The notes beneath the pieces are model-generated. The model was not told the DNA's origin. It saw nothing but the letters and a program-made list of their open reading frames with translations, and made no database searches. This document shows, in pieces, positions 43,035-50,787 of a stretch of DNA of 64,000 nt (position 1 is the stretch's first letter; every line of letters begins with the position of its first letter). The DNA comes from Pedobacter jeongneungensis (GTDB taxonomy: Bacteria > Bacteroidota > Bacteroidia > Sphingobacteriales > Sphingobacteriaceae): assembly GCF_000633455.1 (NCBI RefSeq), contig NZ_AYMG01000011.1, forward strand, positions 119,330 through 183,329. Direction: 5' to 3'. A program made the position numbers and the translations under genes.

Positions 43035-43992
43035 CCCACGTACCGATTTAAGTGCATTAAATGCGGCTGTAAATCAGATTAGAACCGTACTTGGAAATAT
43101 CATAGTAGGCCAAAAACAGGTGATTGATTTTTTGATTGTTGGTTTACTTGCCGATGGACATATCTTAATTGAAGGCGTTCCGGGTGTTGCTAAAACATTA
43201 AGTGCCAAACTACTGGCCAAATCAATAGATGCGCAATTTTCGAGGGTACAGTTTACGCCTGATCTAATGCCTTCAGATGTATTGGGAACCCCGATTTTCA
43301 ATACCAAAACCGGTGATTTTGAATTCAGGAAAGGCCCGATTTTCGGTAATATTATTCTGGTTGATGAAATTAACCGTGCACCGGCTAAAACCCAATCTGC
43401 ACTTTTTGAAGTGATGGAAGAACGCCAGGTAACCATTGATGGACATACTTACATTATGGATGAACCTTTTATGGTTTTGGCCACACAGAACCCGATTGAG
43501 CAGGAAGGAACTTACCGTTTACCAGAAGCCCAATTAGACCGCTTTCTTTTCAAAATCGAAGTTAAATATCCTACCCTGGAAGAAGAAACTGCCATTTTAA
43601 CAGCACAACATACTTTGGTGAACAAAACGCTGTTAAATGAGGTAAAACCTGTATTATCAGTAAAACAGATACAAGAAGCCAGAGCCATTATCCGCAATTT
43701 ATTTGTAGAACCGAAGTTATTGGAGTTTATTGCTAAAATCGTAACCGAAACCCGTAACAATTCGTCGCTTTATTTAGGCGCTTCGCCCAGGGCATCATTG
43801 GCTATTGTACACAGTGCAAAAGCTTTCGCCGCTATCCAGGACCGTGATTTTGTTACACCGGAAGATATTATTGCCGTGGCAGTACCTGTGCTGGCCCATA
43901 GGATATTATTATCGCCAGAAAAAGAAATGGAAGGATTAACCACAAGCGATATTGTAAATCAGATTATTAAAAAAATAGAAGTACCAAGGTAA
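43015..43992 (+). CDS. MoxR family AAA+ ATPase
   Basis: A 325-residue AAA+ chaperone-like ATPase. Walker A is G54-V-P-G-V-A-K-T61 and Walker B is VDEIN (116-120); sensor residues follow in LATQNPIEQEGTYRLPEAQLDRFLF. The C-terminal lid domain ends at LTTSDIVNQIIKKIEVPR. MoxR proteins activate or assemble partner complexes, typically together with a VWA or DUF58 protein, and a DUF58 gene follows at 256 nt. It overlaps the DUF4350 gene. Confidence 0.93.
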   Translation: MEQEQFNPRTDLSALNAAVNQIRTVLGNIIVGQKQVIDFLIVGLLADGHILIEGVPGVAKTLSAKLLAKSIDAQFSRVQFTPDLMPSDVLGTPIFNTKTGDFEFRKGPIFGNIILVDEINRAPAKTQSALFEVMEERQVTIDGHTYIMDEPFMVLATQNPIEQEGTYRLPEAQLDRFLFKIEVKYPTLEEETAILTAQHTLVNKTLLNEVKPVLSVKQIQEARAIIRNLFVEPKLLEFIAKIVTETRNNSSLYLGASPRASLAIVHSAKAFAAIQDRDFVTPEDIIAVAVPVLAHRILLSPEKEMEGLTTSDIVNQIIKKIEVPR

Positions 43993-44248
43993 GTTCACAG
44001 TCTTGAGTCTGTAGTCCTTAGTCTTAATTACTATTAATAAAGTCACCTTGAGCGGAGTCGAAGGTAATCGATAACTCAAACAGTTACCAGTTGCCAATTT
44101 TCAGTTCACAGTTAACAGATTTAAACAATTACCAATGTTCAAATCACAATGTTCAAATCCAGCAATCGGTTTAGCAATGTGGCAATCCAACAATTTAGCA
44201 ATTACCATAACAGTTAACCAGTTCAAACAATTAACCGATTAACCAGCT
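43993..44248. repeat. Mixed intergenic repeats between MoxR and DUF58 genes
   Basis: First an AGTC-word stretch (43995-44030), then CACCTTGAGCGGAGTCGAAG (44045-44064), a REP-type half palindrome, then AATTAACC/GTTCAAATC words. The last 35 or so bases (ending 44245) match the 71-bp repeat at 34650-34684. The repeat ends 3 nt before the TTG start of the DUF58 gene, so there is no room for a normal ribosome binding site. Confidence 0.7.
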
Positions 44249-45595
44249 TTGAAAAAATTCTTTCAGCAATATTATACCAATCTATTCCTAACCGACCGTT
44301 TATTTACGGGCCTGGGGTTTTGTATTGTGCTTTTTTTGTTGAAGTTCTTTTTTGCCTGGCTGGGCGATATCCCCGAAATTGTAACTGTAGCTGTAGCTAT
44401 TCTATTTTTTATTGATCTTTTTATCCTGTACCGAAATAGCAATGGGATTGAAGTTAAAAGATTTACTTCGAAACGCTTGAGCAACGGAGATGACAACCCG
44501 ATCCAGATTGAAATTAAAAACCGTTATGGTTTCGGTGTACATGCCCGGGTAATTGACGAAGTACCTTTCCAGTTTCAGATCCGTGATAAAGATTTTAGGC
44601 TCCATTTAAAACCGGCAGAAATAAAATCAATCCATTATAACTTACGTCCAACCAAACGCGGAGAATATGATTTCGGGTTTATCAGGACTTATATCAGGTC
44701 GCCACTGGGTTTAATCAGCCGACGTTATAATTTCGATGGAGCGAAAGTGCTGCCTGTTTATCCCTCATTTATTAATCTTGGTCAGTACGAATTGATGGCT
44801 GTTTCGCGCTATTTAACTGAATTCGGGATCAAAAAAATCAGAAAAGTTGGACAAAGCAGCGAATTCGACCAGATTAAAAATTACGTTGGTGGCGATGATA
44901 TCCGTACTATAAACTGGAAAGCTACTGCCAGAAAAGGCGGTTTGATGGTAAATACCTATACGGATGAGAAATCGCAGAACATTTATTGCATCATCGATAA
45001 ATCGCGGGTGATGCGCATGCCTTTTGAAGGCTTAAGCCTGCTTGATTATGCCATCAATGCAAGTGTAGCGCTCTCAAAAGTGGCCATGCTCAAAGAAGAT
45101 AAGGCTGGTTTAATTACCATATCCGAAAATATTGGAGCTATCGTACCGGCCGACCGCAAAGCTTCGCAACTGGGCAGCATTATGAATGTGCTTTACAAAG
45201 AAAAAACAAGATACCTGGAAAGTAATCTCGAAGTTTTATATTCTACGATACGTTCGGTGGTAAAACAACGTGGGCTTTTGGTTTTCTTTACCAATTTCGA
45301 AAGTTTATCGGCACTTCAACGTCAGTTACCTTACCTTAAAAGAATTGCAAAATACCACTTACTGGTTGTTGTATTTTTCGAAAATACAGAACTAAAAAGT
45401 TTAAGCACCGATCCGGCTAAAGATGTAGAAGGCATTTATCATAAAACCATTGCAGAGAAATTTATCTACGAGAAAAAACTCATGGTTAAGGAATTGAACA
45501 AACATGGCATTTTAGCCATTCTTACGCCACCGCAAAAGCTTACGGTTAACGTTATTAATCAGTATTTGGCATTGAAGGCACAGCAGCGGATTTAG
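44249..45595 (+). CDS. DUF58 domain protein of the MoxR cluster
   Basis: A 448-residue protein with two N-terminal membrane helices (to about residue 65), a beta-rich middle, and the DUF58 core VGGDDIRTINWKATARKGGLMVNTYTDEKSQNIYCIIDKSR, which opens a VWA-like domain (DKSR for the metal-site motif). DUF58 proteins are partners of MoxR ATPases. The start is TTG at 44249 (MKKFFQQYYTN); no earlier in-frame start is supported. Despite the repeat-filled gap it is the last gene of the operon. Confidence 0.9.
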   Translation: MKKFFQQYYTNLFLTDRLFTGLGFCIVLFLLKFFFAWLGDIPEIVTVAVAILFFIDLFILYRNSNGIEVKRFTSKRLSNGDDNPIQIEIKNRYGFGVHARVIDEVPFQFQIRDKDFRLHLKPAEIKSIHYNLRPTKRGEYDFGFIRTYIRSPLGLISRRYNFDGAKVLPVYPSFINLGQYELMAVSRYLTEFGIKKIRKVGQSSEFDQIKNYVGGDDIRTINWKATARKGGLMVNTYTDEKSQNIYCIIDKSRVMRMPFEGLSLLDYAINASVALSKVAMLKEDKAGLITISENIGAIVPADRKASQLGSIMNVLYKEKTRYLESNLEVLYSTIRSVVKQRGLLVFFTNFESLSALQRQLPYLKRIAKYHLLVVVFFENTELKSLSTDPAKDVEGIYHKTIAEKFIYEKKLMVKELNKHGILAILTPPQKLTVNVINQYLALKAQQRI

Positions 45596-45700
45596 TCTAC
45601 AGCCTTAAGTCCAAAATCAAAGACCGCCATAAGGCCTGGTCCAACGATCAACAATTGCTAATATTCTGATTGCTAAAAAAATCAAACTGAAACACTATCC

Positions 45701-45724
45701 TCGGTCTGTGTCCCCACAGACCGA
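45701..45724. repeat. REP hairpin at the 3' end of the RAYT gene
   Basis: Arms TCGGTCTGTG and CACAGACCGA pair perfectly around a TCCC loop. It begins 4 nt after the transposase stop (45729) in transcript order. The same hairpin with loop TCCT or AGGA is repeated eight times at 46341-46869. Confidence 0.9.
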
Positions 45725-45728
45725 AACC

Positions 45729-46289
45729 TTAAAGGAGATTTCTATAATCAGTTAAAAATCCATAATTGTCAATTCCAGTTTCATAAAACGTAGCAGATGA
45801 CCATTCGTAATCTTCAGGTTTTTCGCATAACTGCCATCTTTCCTGTAAGGGATTAAGATGGATGTAATCTATTTTCTGTTCAAGTTTATCCTTCGTATCC
45901 ATAAGAATAGCTAATGGATCTCTTTGCCACAGACGAAAATTTCTTTCTGCATCTGATACTTTAAAAAACGGTAATATATCTAGATGATGAGCCTTTAAAT
46001 CCTGAAAAATCTGATGGGAAGTAAATTTATTAAAGCTTGCATGAGGCATCTCTTTTCCATTCGCCTCCACCATCTGCCATACTAAGTGCAAATGATTTGG
46101 CATAATCACAAAAGCATAAACAATAATCTTTTTTCTATTGACTAATTCCCTTAAAGTATCAATTATCACTATTTTATACTTGTCGATGGAAAATATGTTC
46201 TTCCAATCTTTAACCGTATCTGTCCAAAAATAAACTTCCTCTAAAAGCATCTTTGAATTACGATCTTGTCTGAAAATATTATTTTCCAT
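45729..46289 (-). CDS. REP-associated tyrosine transposase (RAYT, Y1/HUH type)
   Basis: A 186-residue HUH nuclease of the IS200-like class. The metal site is H66-L-H68 inside VIMPNHLHLVW, and the probable nucleophile is Y142 in KIDYIHLNPLQERW; YEWSS (161-165) is the usual C-terminal block. RAYTs cut and join single strands at REP hairpins but are normally single-copy genes without terminal IS ends. Here a perfect REP hairpin lies 4 nt after the stop, and four paired hairpin units start 51 nt upstream, which is how RAYT-REPIN loci look. The frame is intact and motifs are complete, so the enzyme may be active. Confidence 0.9.
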   Translation of the reverse strand: MENNIFRQDRNSKMLLEEVYFWTDTVKDWKNIFSIDKYKIVIIDTLRELVNRKKIIVYAFVIMPNHLHLVWQMVEANGKEMPHASFNKFTSHQIFQDLKAHHLDILPFFKVSDAERNFRLWQRDPLAILMDTKDKLEQKIDYIHLNPLQERWQLCEKPEDYEWSSATFYETGIDNYGFLTDYRNLL

Positions 46290-46340
46290 TATTAAAAATA
46301 GAAAATAAATTCAACTTCGGTCTGCTGAGACTCTTATCCT

Positions 46341-46869
46341 TGGTCTGTGTCCTCACAGAACAATAGCCAATAACTGCTGGGAAATGAAATTGAAATCTGT
46401 TAAATGAACATTTGTTTCGGTCTGTAAGGACACAGATCGAGGGAATAAAACTTCAATTTCTTTCAATAAGGATACACACTTATCCTTGGTCTGTGTCCTC
46501 ACAGAACAATAGCCAATAACTGCTAAGAAATGAAATTGAATTCTGTTAAATGAAGATTTGTTTCGATCTGTGGGGACACAGACCGAGGGGTTGGAGTCCA
46601 AAATCGACGACCGCCAAGAGTCCGTGGTCTGTGTCCTCACAGACCAATTAATCAACAACTACCAAGAATTGAAATCTGTTAAGTGAAGATTTGTTTCGGT
46701 CTGTGAGGACACAGACCGAGGGGTTGGAGGAAAATAAATTCAACTTCGGCCTGCTGAGACTCTTATCCTTGGTCTGTGTCCTCACAGAACAATAGCCGAT
46801 AACTACTGGGAAATGAAATTGAAATCTGTTAAATGAAGATTTGTTTCCATCTGTGAGGACACAGACCGA
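46341..46869. repeat. Array of four REPIN units (eight REP hairpins)
   Basis: Each unit has a left hairpin (arms GGTCTGTG, loop TCCT), about 49-55 bp of AATAGCC...TTGTTT, and a right hairpin in inverted orientation (loop AGGA). Units lie at 46341-46440, 46487-46586, 46625-46719 and 46770-46869. Left arms often end CACAGAAC instead of CACAGACC; the third unit is a perfect TGGTCTGTG/CACAGACCA. Linkers between units also repeat (GAAAATAAATTCAACTTCGG before units 1 and 4). No other feature occupies 46290-46955; a stretch of AGTC words follows at 46895-46955. Confidence 0.9.
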
Positions 46870-46955
46870 CGAATCAGAATTGGTCTTTGACATTAGTCCA
46901 AAATCAACAATCGCCAAGAGACTCACGACTTAAGACTACCGACTCAGGACTAACC

Positions 46956-48014
46956 CTACTCCTCTTCCCTAAAATATACCTTATAAAAGTTCATCGATTT
47001 ATCATCGTCGTAACCTTTCTCAATCATGTCTTTATTGCCGTGGATATAGATGTGGAAGTTTTTATCCAGTTTTAGCACGCTTTTATAAGCCCGGGCCTGT
47101 TTTTTAACCGCAGATTCTGCAATTTCAAAATGATCGGCAATCGGGCTTTCGAACTCCTCTTCGTAATTTTTCTTATAGTTTTTAAACGATTCTATCCCTT
47201 CTGCATTACCGATTACTTCATTCCCGAATTCTTCAATATCAAAGGTTTCCTTTTCTTTGAAATACTTCATTGAACGATTTAAGAGATCGATTTTATCAGC
47301 TTTACTGATTTCATAATCATCATCCAGTTTTTGCGTAACGAAGTTTTTGTAAACGCCCAAAACATTATTAGTTTGGTTATAGCTATCGTTCCTGATTTTC
47401 AGTTTCAAAAATTCATCTTTCCAGTAAACTGCAGAATCGTTGCTGCTTTTCGATTGATCGAGCACTACAACTTTATAGCCTTCTTCTTTATCTACATTAA
47501 AAATTAAACAGCCTTTGTCCAATTTGTTAATGCTGATGGCCTCCTGCTCATAACTCATGTTAAAGCCATCCAGCTCAGGGTAAACCTTTAGGTAAGTATC
47601 TTTGGTTTCTGATTTAAAAATCCCCAACACATCCAACTGCTCCCCCTCTATCTGCACTTTTTCGAAATAAGCTACATACAATTCACCCGATTTAATTTTG
47701 GGGTGGTTGGCCACATCGTATAAATATTTGGCCAGTTGTTGCGAGTCTTCGTGAAAAAGCGCATTGTTTTCAAAAATCTCGTGCGCAAAATGAAATACTT
47801 CGTTTAATTGTAAATTATCATTAGGATGGTAAAAACGGTAGACTTCATTTACCTTTTCAAAAGGCTTTAAGAAATACTGCATCAACAGATTGCCTAACTG
47901 TTCATCCTCGATTTTTAAAGGGGCATCAGATAATTTATAATACTCTTCAACCAGTTTATTGCCGGTATGGTGGATAGAAAGTTGTTTAAGCGAAGCCTCG
48001 AAAAATGAAATCAT
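46956..48014 (-). CDS. Nucleoid-associated protein, NdpA/YejK family
   Basis: A 352-residue protein of the 37-kDa nucleoid-associated family. MISFFEASLKQLSIHHTGNK opens it, followed by LYVAYFEKVQ, LDVLGIFKSE, KGCLIF and YWKDEFLKL, the conserved blocks. A longer frame starts with GTG at 48068, but a TATTTTTG box sits 5 nt before the ATG at 48014, inside that extension, and the family N-terminus begins at this Met; so 48014 is the start. Probably binds DNA or nascent nucleoid; no cellular role is proved. Monocistronic. Confidence 0.85.
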   Translation of the reverse strand: MISFFEASLKQLSIHHTGNKLVEEYYKLSDAPLKIEDEQLGNLLMQYFLKPFEKVNEVYRFYHPNDNLQLNEVFHFAHEIFENNALFHEDSQQLAKYLYDVANHPKIKSGELYVAYFEKVQIEGEQLDVLGIFKSETKDTYLKVYPELDGFNMSYEQEAISINKLDKGCLIFNVDKEEGYKVVVLDQSKSSNDSAVYWKDEFLKLKIRNDSYNQTNNVLGVYKNFVTQKLDDDYEISKADKIDLLNRSMKYFKEKETFDIEEFGNEVIGNAEGIESFKNYKKNYEEEFESPIADHFEIAESAVKKQARAYKSVLKLDKNFHIYIHGNKDMIEKGYDDDKSMNFYKVYFREEE

Positions 48015-48019
48015 GGTGG

Positions 48020-48027
48020 CAAAAATA
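48020..48027 (-). promoter_or_regulatory. -7 box of the NdpA-like gene, leaderless-type
   Basis: Minus-strand TATTTTTG, 5 nt before the ATG at 48014. It decides against the upstream GTG start. Confidence 0.5.
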
Positions 48028-48084
48028 GTAAAATCATTGGTTAACCTTTCCTGCCATTCAAAATTCACTCATTCAATAATTCGC

Positions 48085-48567
48085 TCATTTTTTAATATAA
48101 ACTTCGGCCCTTTGTAAAAAGCTTTTCTCTTGTAAGCTTGCTTCTACTTCATTTATGGCCTTCATCAGGTTATTTTCTGTATTTGTAATTTCTGCAGTGG
48201 CTTTAATGATCACCTCCCAAACGGGCTCCATGGTTGATAGAAGCGTTTTACCCTGTGCTGTAAGTTCAACCAGGCGTTTACGGGTATCCACCTTATCCTT
48301 TTTAGAACGGATCAGTTTCTCCTTCTCCAGCTCTTTTAACAAACTGATGGTAGAAGGATGGGCGTAACCAATTTCTTCAGAAAGAGAAACCACACTCATG
48401 GTCGATTTTTTATATAAAGTGTAAAGCACCGGGAACCATTTCGGCTGAAAATCAATCCCGAATGCTTTATAAATCAACAGGCCATCCTTGCGGATCTGGT
48501 CGCTGAGCCTTTGTAAACGTGTAGAAATGGCCAGTAAGCCAGAAGCATCAATTACATTTTGTTCCAT
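48085..48567 (-). CDS. MarR family transcriptional regulator
   Basis: A 160-residue winged helix protein. MSVVSLSEEIGYAHPSTISLLKELEKEKLIRSKKDKVDTRKRLVELTAQGK is the DNA-binding helix-turn-helix and wing, with the Asp-Thr-Arg-Lys-Arg wing tip. Its ATG overlaps the GNAT stop by 1 nt, so both are made from one mRNA. A 24-bp palindrome lies within the promoter ahead of GNAT, the likely self-operator. MarR proteins usually release DNA on binding a small ligand. Confidence 0.92.
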   Translation of the reverse strand: MEQNVIDASGLLAISTRLQRLSDQIRKDGLLIYKAFGIDFQPKWFPVLYTLYKKSTMSVVSLSEEIGYAHPSTISLLKELEKEKLIRSKKDKVDTRKRLVELTAQGKTLLSTMEPVWEVIIKATAEITNTENNLMKAINEVEASLQEKSFLQRAEVYIKK

Positions 48568-49070
48568 TAAACAGATTTTAAATCCAGGCTATAAAACACA
48601 TTGTCAACAGCCATGCGGGGAAAATAAACCGGGAGATCTTCCATGGCCACCTGTTTAAATCCGTTACGTTCGTAAAAGCGGCAGGCAGCCTGCAATATAT
48701 CTTTGGTACCCAAATATACTTCATTCAGGTTATTATCACTGCAATATTCGATTAGGGTTTTTAATAAAGCCTGTGCTACCCCCAGCTCTTTTCCACGAAA
48801 TTCTTTTTTAACAAACATCTTTCTGATTGCTCCGGCATGGTGATCGGGTTGTGCAATCAAAGCAATAGTACCAATAAGTTCGCCGTTCAGTTTCGCGCCC
48901 CAAAAAGCTCCACCTGTACCATCGTAGTTTTTTTCGATATCCAATAAGTCTGGTTGTGCGGCCAGATCGATATCTACATTAAATTCTATTTGTTGTATGG
49001 GCAGAATTAACCCGATAATCGCTTCACAGAATTGATTATTTAATCTTTCAATTTTAAAGTCGTTTTGCAT
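48567..49070 (-). CDS. GNAT family N-acetyltransferase
   Basis: A 167-residue acetyl-CoA transferase. RKMFVKKEFRGKELGVAQALLKTLIEYC is the acetyl-CoA pyrophosphate loop, and AACRFYERNGFKQVAMEDLPVYFP the C-terminal GNAT pattern. It is first in a two-gene operon with MarR. Substrate unknown; the pairing with a MarR regulator and a tight promoter suggests it handles a toxic or stress-related small molecule. Confidence 0.88.
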   Translation of the reverse strand: MQNDFKIERLNNQFCEAIIGLILPIQQIEFNVDIDLAAQPDLLDIEKNYDGTGGAFWGAKLNGELIGTIALIAQPDHHAGAIRKMFVKKEFRGKELGVAQALLKTLIEYCSDNNLNEVYLGTKDILQAACRFYERNGFKQVAMEDLPVYFPRMAVDNVFYSLDLKSV

Positions 49071-49087
49071 TGCTAAATATTATTTCA

Positions 49088-49120
49088 CAAATATATGTAG
49101 TTAACTACATATATTGCAAA
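49088..49120 (-). promoter_or_regulatory. Promoter with embedded MarR operator
   Basis: Minus strand: TTTG (49117-49120), 21 nt, TATATTTG (49088-49095). A perfect 24-bp palindrome with half-site ATATATGTAGTT spans 49091-49114, that is, the whole spacer and most of the -7 box. A bound MarR dimer would block the polymerase. Confidence 0.75.
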
Positions 49121-49177
49121 TAGAAATATCATTTCATCATCAAAATTGATTCGGAAAAGCCTTATGGCTGATGGAAG

Positions 49178-49750
49178 TTAACGGCTATTTTTAAGTTTAT
49201 TAAGAAAATCAATAATCTTTTGATCGGCATAATTTGCTACGCCTTCGTGCCTGAAAGACAGTCTGCCCTGCTTATCGAAAATAACCGTTGTGGGCAAGGC
49301 GCCGGCAAATACTTTTTCAGGAATATCGCTTTCTACTTTATAAACAGGCATTGTATATTTACGGTCGGCCATAAACTTAGTCGATTTTGGAAAATCTCCG
49401 TCAGCGTCGGCAAAAATGAATACAATATCTTTATCGTCTTTAAATTGCGTGTACAATTTATTGATCGAAGGCATTTCGGCCCTGCATGGCGGGCACCAGG
49501 TTGCCCAGAAGTTGAGGAAAATAACTTTGCCTTTTAAATCGCCCAGATCAACCAGATTACCTTTCGCATCTTTAAACTGTATGCCGTTCAGACCTGCAAC
49601 ATCTTCTTTTGGCGCTTCAACATTGGGCTTATAAAAACCAATCTCCATTAATCCTTTAATAAAAAAAGCTTTTGCATCGGGTACAAAAACAATTACCAAT
49701 AGGAAAATGACAAATAAAGCGTTAAATATATTTTTCCTGATAAATTTCAT
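49178..49750 (-). CDS. TlpA family thiol-disulfide reductase
   Basis: A 190-residue periplasmic thioredoxin with an N-terminal membrane anchor (about 8-25). The active site is CPPC in FWATWCPPCRAE, and ALPTTVIFDKQGR gives the cis-Pro loop. CPPC favours a reductant or an oxidase depending on partner; TlpA/ResA members serve cytochrome c maturation. It overlaps the stop of the upstream membrane gene by 1 nt. Confidence 0.92.
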   Translation of the reverse strand: MKFIRKNIFNALFVIFLLVIVFVPDAKAFFIKGLMEIGFYKPNVEAPKEDVAGLNGIQFKDAKGNLVDLGDLKGKVIFLNFWATWCPPCRAEMPSINKLYTQFKDDKDIVFIFADADGDFPKSTKFMADRKYTMPVYKVESDIPEKVFAGALPTTVIFDKQGRLSFRHEGVANYADQKIIDFLNKLKNSR

Positions 49751-50178
49751 TAACTGTTCGATTTTTTTGCTGTAAACAATAACGAAAACATGTTTACAAT
49801 TGGTATGGAAATGATTTTGCCCGGAAGTAATATGGCCTGAAAAAATAGCATAAAACGGTTAACATCATCGGTATATTTAAAGGGATTATCAATAAAACCC
49901 AGAAAGCCCATATTATTATAATCTGGCTTAACATAAATGTAATAAGATGCCACTAAATAAGCGATGCTGAAAAGTGTACCTAAACATGCATTTCCAATTT
50001 CGAAAGCTTCTAACCGATTTAAAGGGACACAATAAATAAAAAAAAGGAATGCGATCAAGGCAGCAGTCCCGGCAATGAGAATCCAGATGCGTGGCCAGTA
50101 TAATTTATGGTGATAAGTTTCTACGGTACCAGTGGGCCCGGGATTATTCCGTTCAAAAAACCATTCAAATATCGACAT
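49750..50178 (-). CDS. Four-helix membrane protein of unknown function
   Basis: A 142-residue protein with about four membrane helices (30-52, 62-85, and two weaker in 105-130). I do not recognise the family. It is translationally coupled to the TlpA reductase, with a one-base overlap, so it may be its membrane partner or simply share a promoter. No signature residues apart from two Cys (positions about 50 and 65). Confidence 0.65.
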   Translation of the reverse strand: MSIFEWFFERNNPGPTGTVETYHHKLYWPRIWILIAGTAALIAFLFFIYCVPLNRLEAFEIGNACLGTLFSIAYLVASYYIYVKPDYNNMGFLGFIDNPFKYTDDVNRFMLFFQAILLPGKIISIPIVNMFSLLFTAKKSNS

Positions 50179-50340
50179 GTTGTTAATTTTGATTTTGCAT
50201 TTACCTGATTTCTTTACCTAACATCAGAAATCATGGCTTTTAAGGTTAAACCATTGATAAAATAGCAGGTCACAACACTATAAAAGCAATGTTACTTTTC
50301 AAATATATATAATTGCTTAAGAATTACTACTTTTGGCGAG

Positions 50341-50673
50341 TTGAAAAAGCATAGACAAAACATTCAGAAGTATTTATCGGCATTTATGCTGATTGTGTTT
50401 GCTATTGCTTTAACTCCATGGAGTGTTCTTCACCATCACAATCCCGTTCCTGTTGTACAAAAAGAAGCACATTGTAAACATGTAAGTCATGTACAGGCGC
50501 ACGGCGAAACCTGTTTAATCTGTAATGCAAGTTTTGAAAAAAACTACGTTCAAACACACCACATTTACAGGATCTTTTTATCTGCTAAAATTTTTAACCG
50601 TACCGAACCTACGTTAAAGAATGCCTTTACCGAAATAAAGCGCACCTGCTTACGCGGTCCCCCTTTGGCTTAA
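50341..50673 (+). CDS. Small His/Cys-rich membrane or exported protein upstream of a TonB receptor
   Basis: A 110-residue protein with one N-terminal helix (about 11-28) that could be an uncleaved signal, followed by HHHNPVP, then C43-K-H-V-S-H-V-Q-A-H-G-E-T-C-L-I-C, a cluster of Cys and His that could bind Zn or Cu. The start is TTG at 50341. The next gene, a TonB receptor, begins 115 nt later on the same strand. Comparable small His/Cys proteins occur before metal-type receptors in this phylum. Function inferred, not shown. Confidence 0.65.
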   Translation: MKKHRQNIQKYLSAFMLIVFAIALTPWSVLHHHNPVPVVQKEAHCKHVSHVQAHGETCLICNASFEKNYVQTHHIYRIFLSAKIFNRTEPTLKNAFTEIKRTCLRGPPLA

Positions 50674-50787
50674 TTTTTTCTTATGGCGCAACCGCGCTAA
50701 AACAAATTTATTTATAGGAGAAACTAAAGCAGGCTTCAAATGGGCCATTGTTTTTGCTTTTCCATCATTTTTATTCATATACAACAC

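Noticed and set aside
45729..46289. A full insertion sequence around the Y1 transposase
   Set aside because: No terminal ends, no target duplication and no second gene; the surrounding hairpins fit a RAYT better than an IS200/IS605 element.
46341..46869. CRISPR array
   Set aside because: The stretches between hairpins are themselves repeated rather than unique, the period is about 140 bp, and no cas gene is nearby. The same applies to the tandem repeats at 29333 and 34540.
46341..46926. Open frames of about 100 residues across the hairpin array
   Set aside because: They encode repeated Ser/Thr/Asp-rich strings (e.g. SVCVLTDGNKSS) that follow the DNA repeat; no start signal or homology expected, so they are translations of REPINs.
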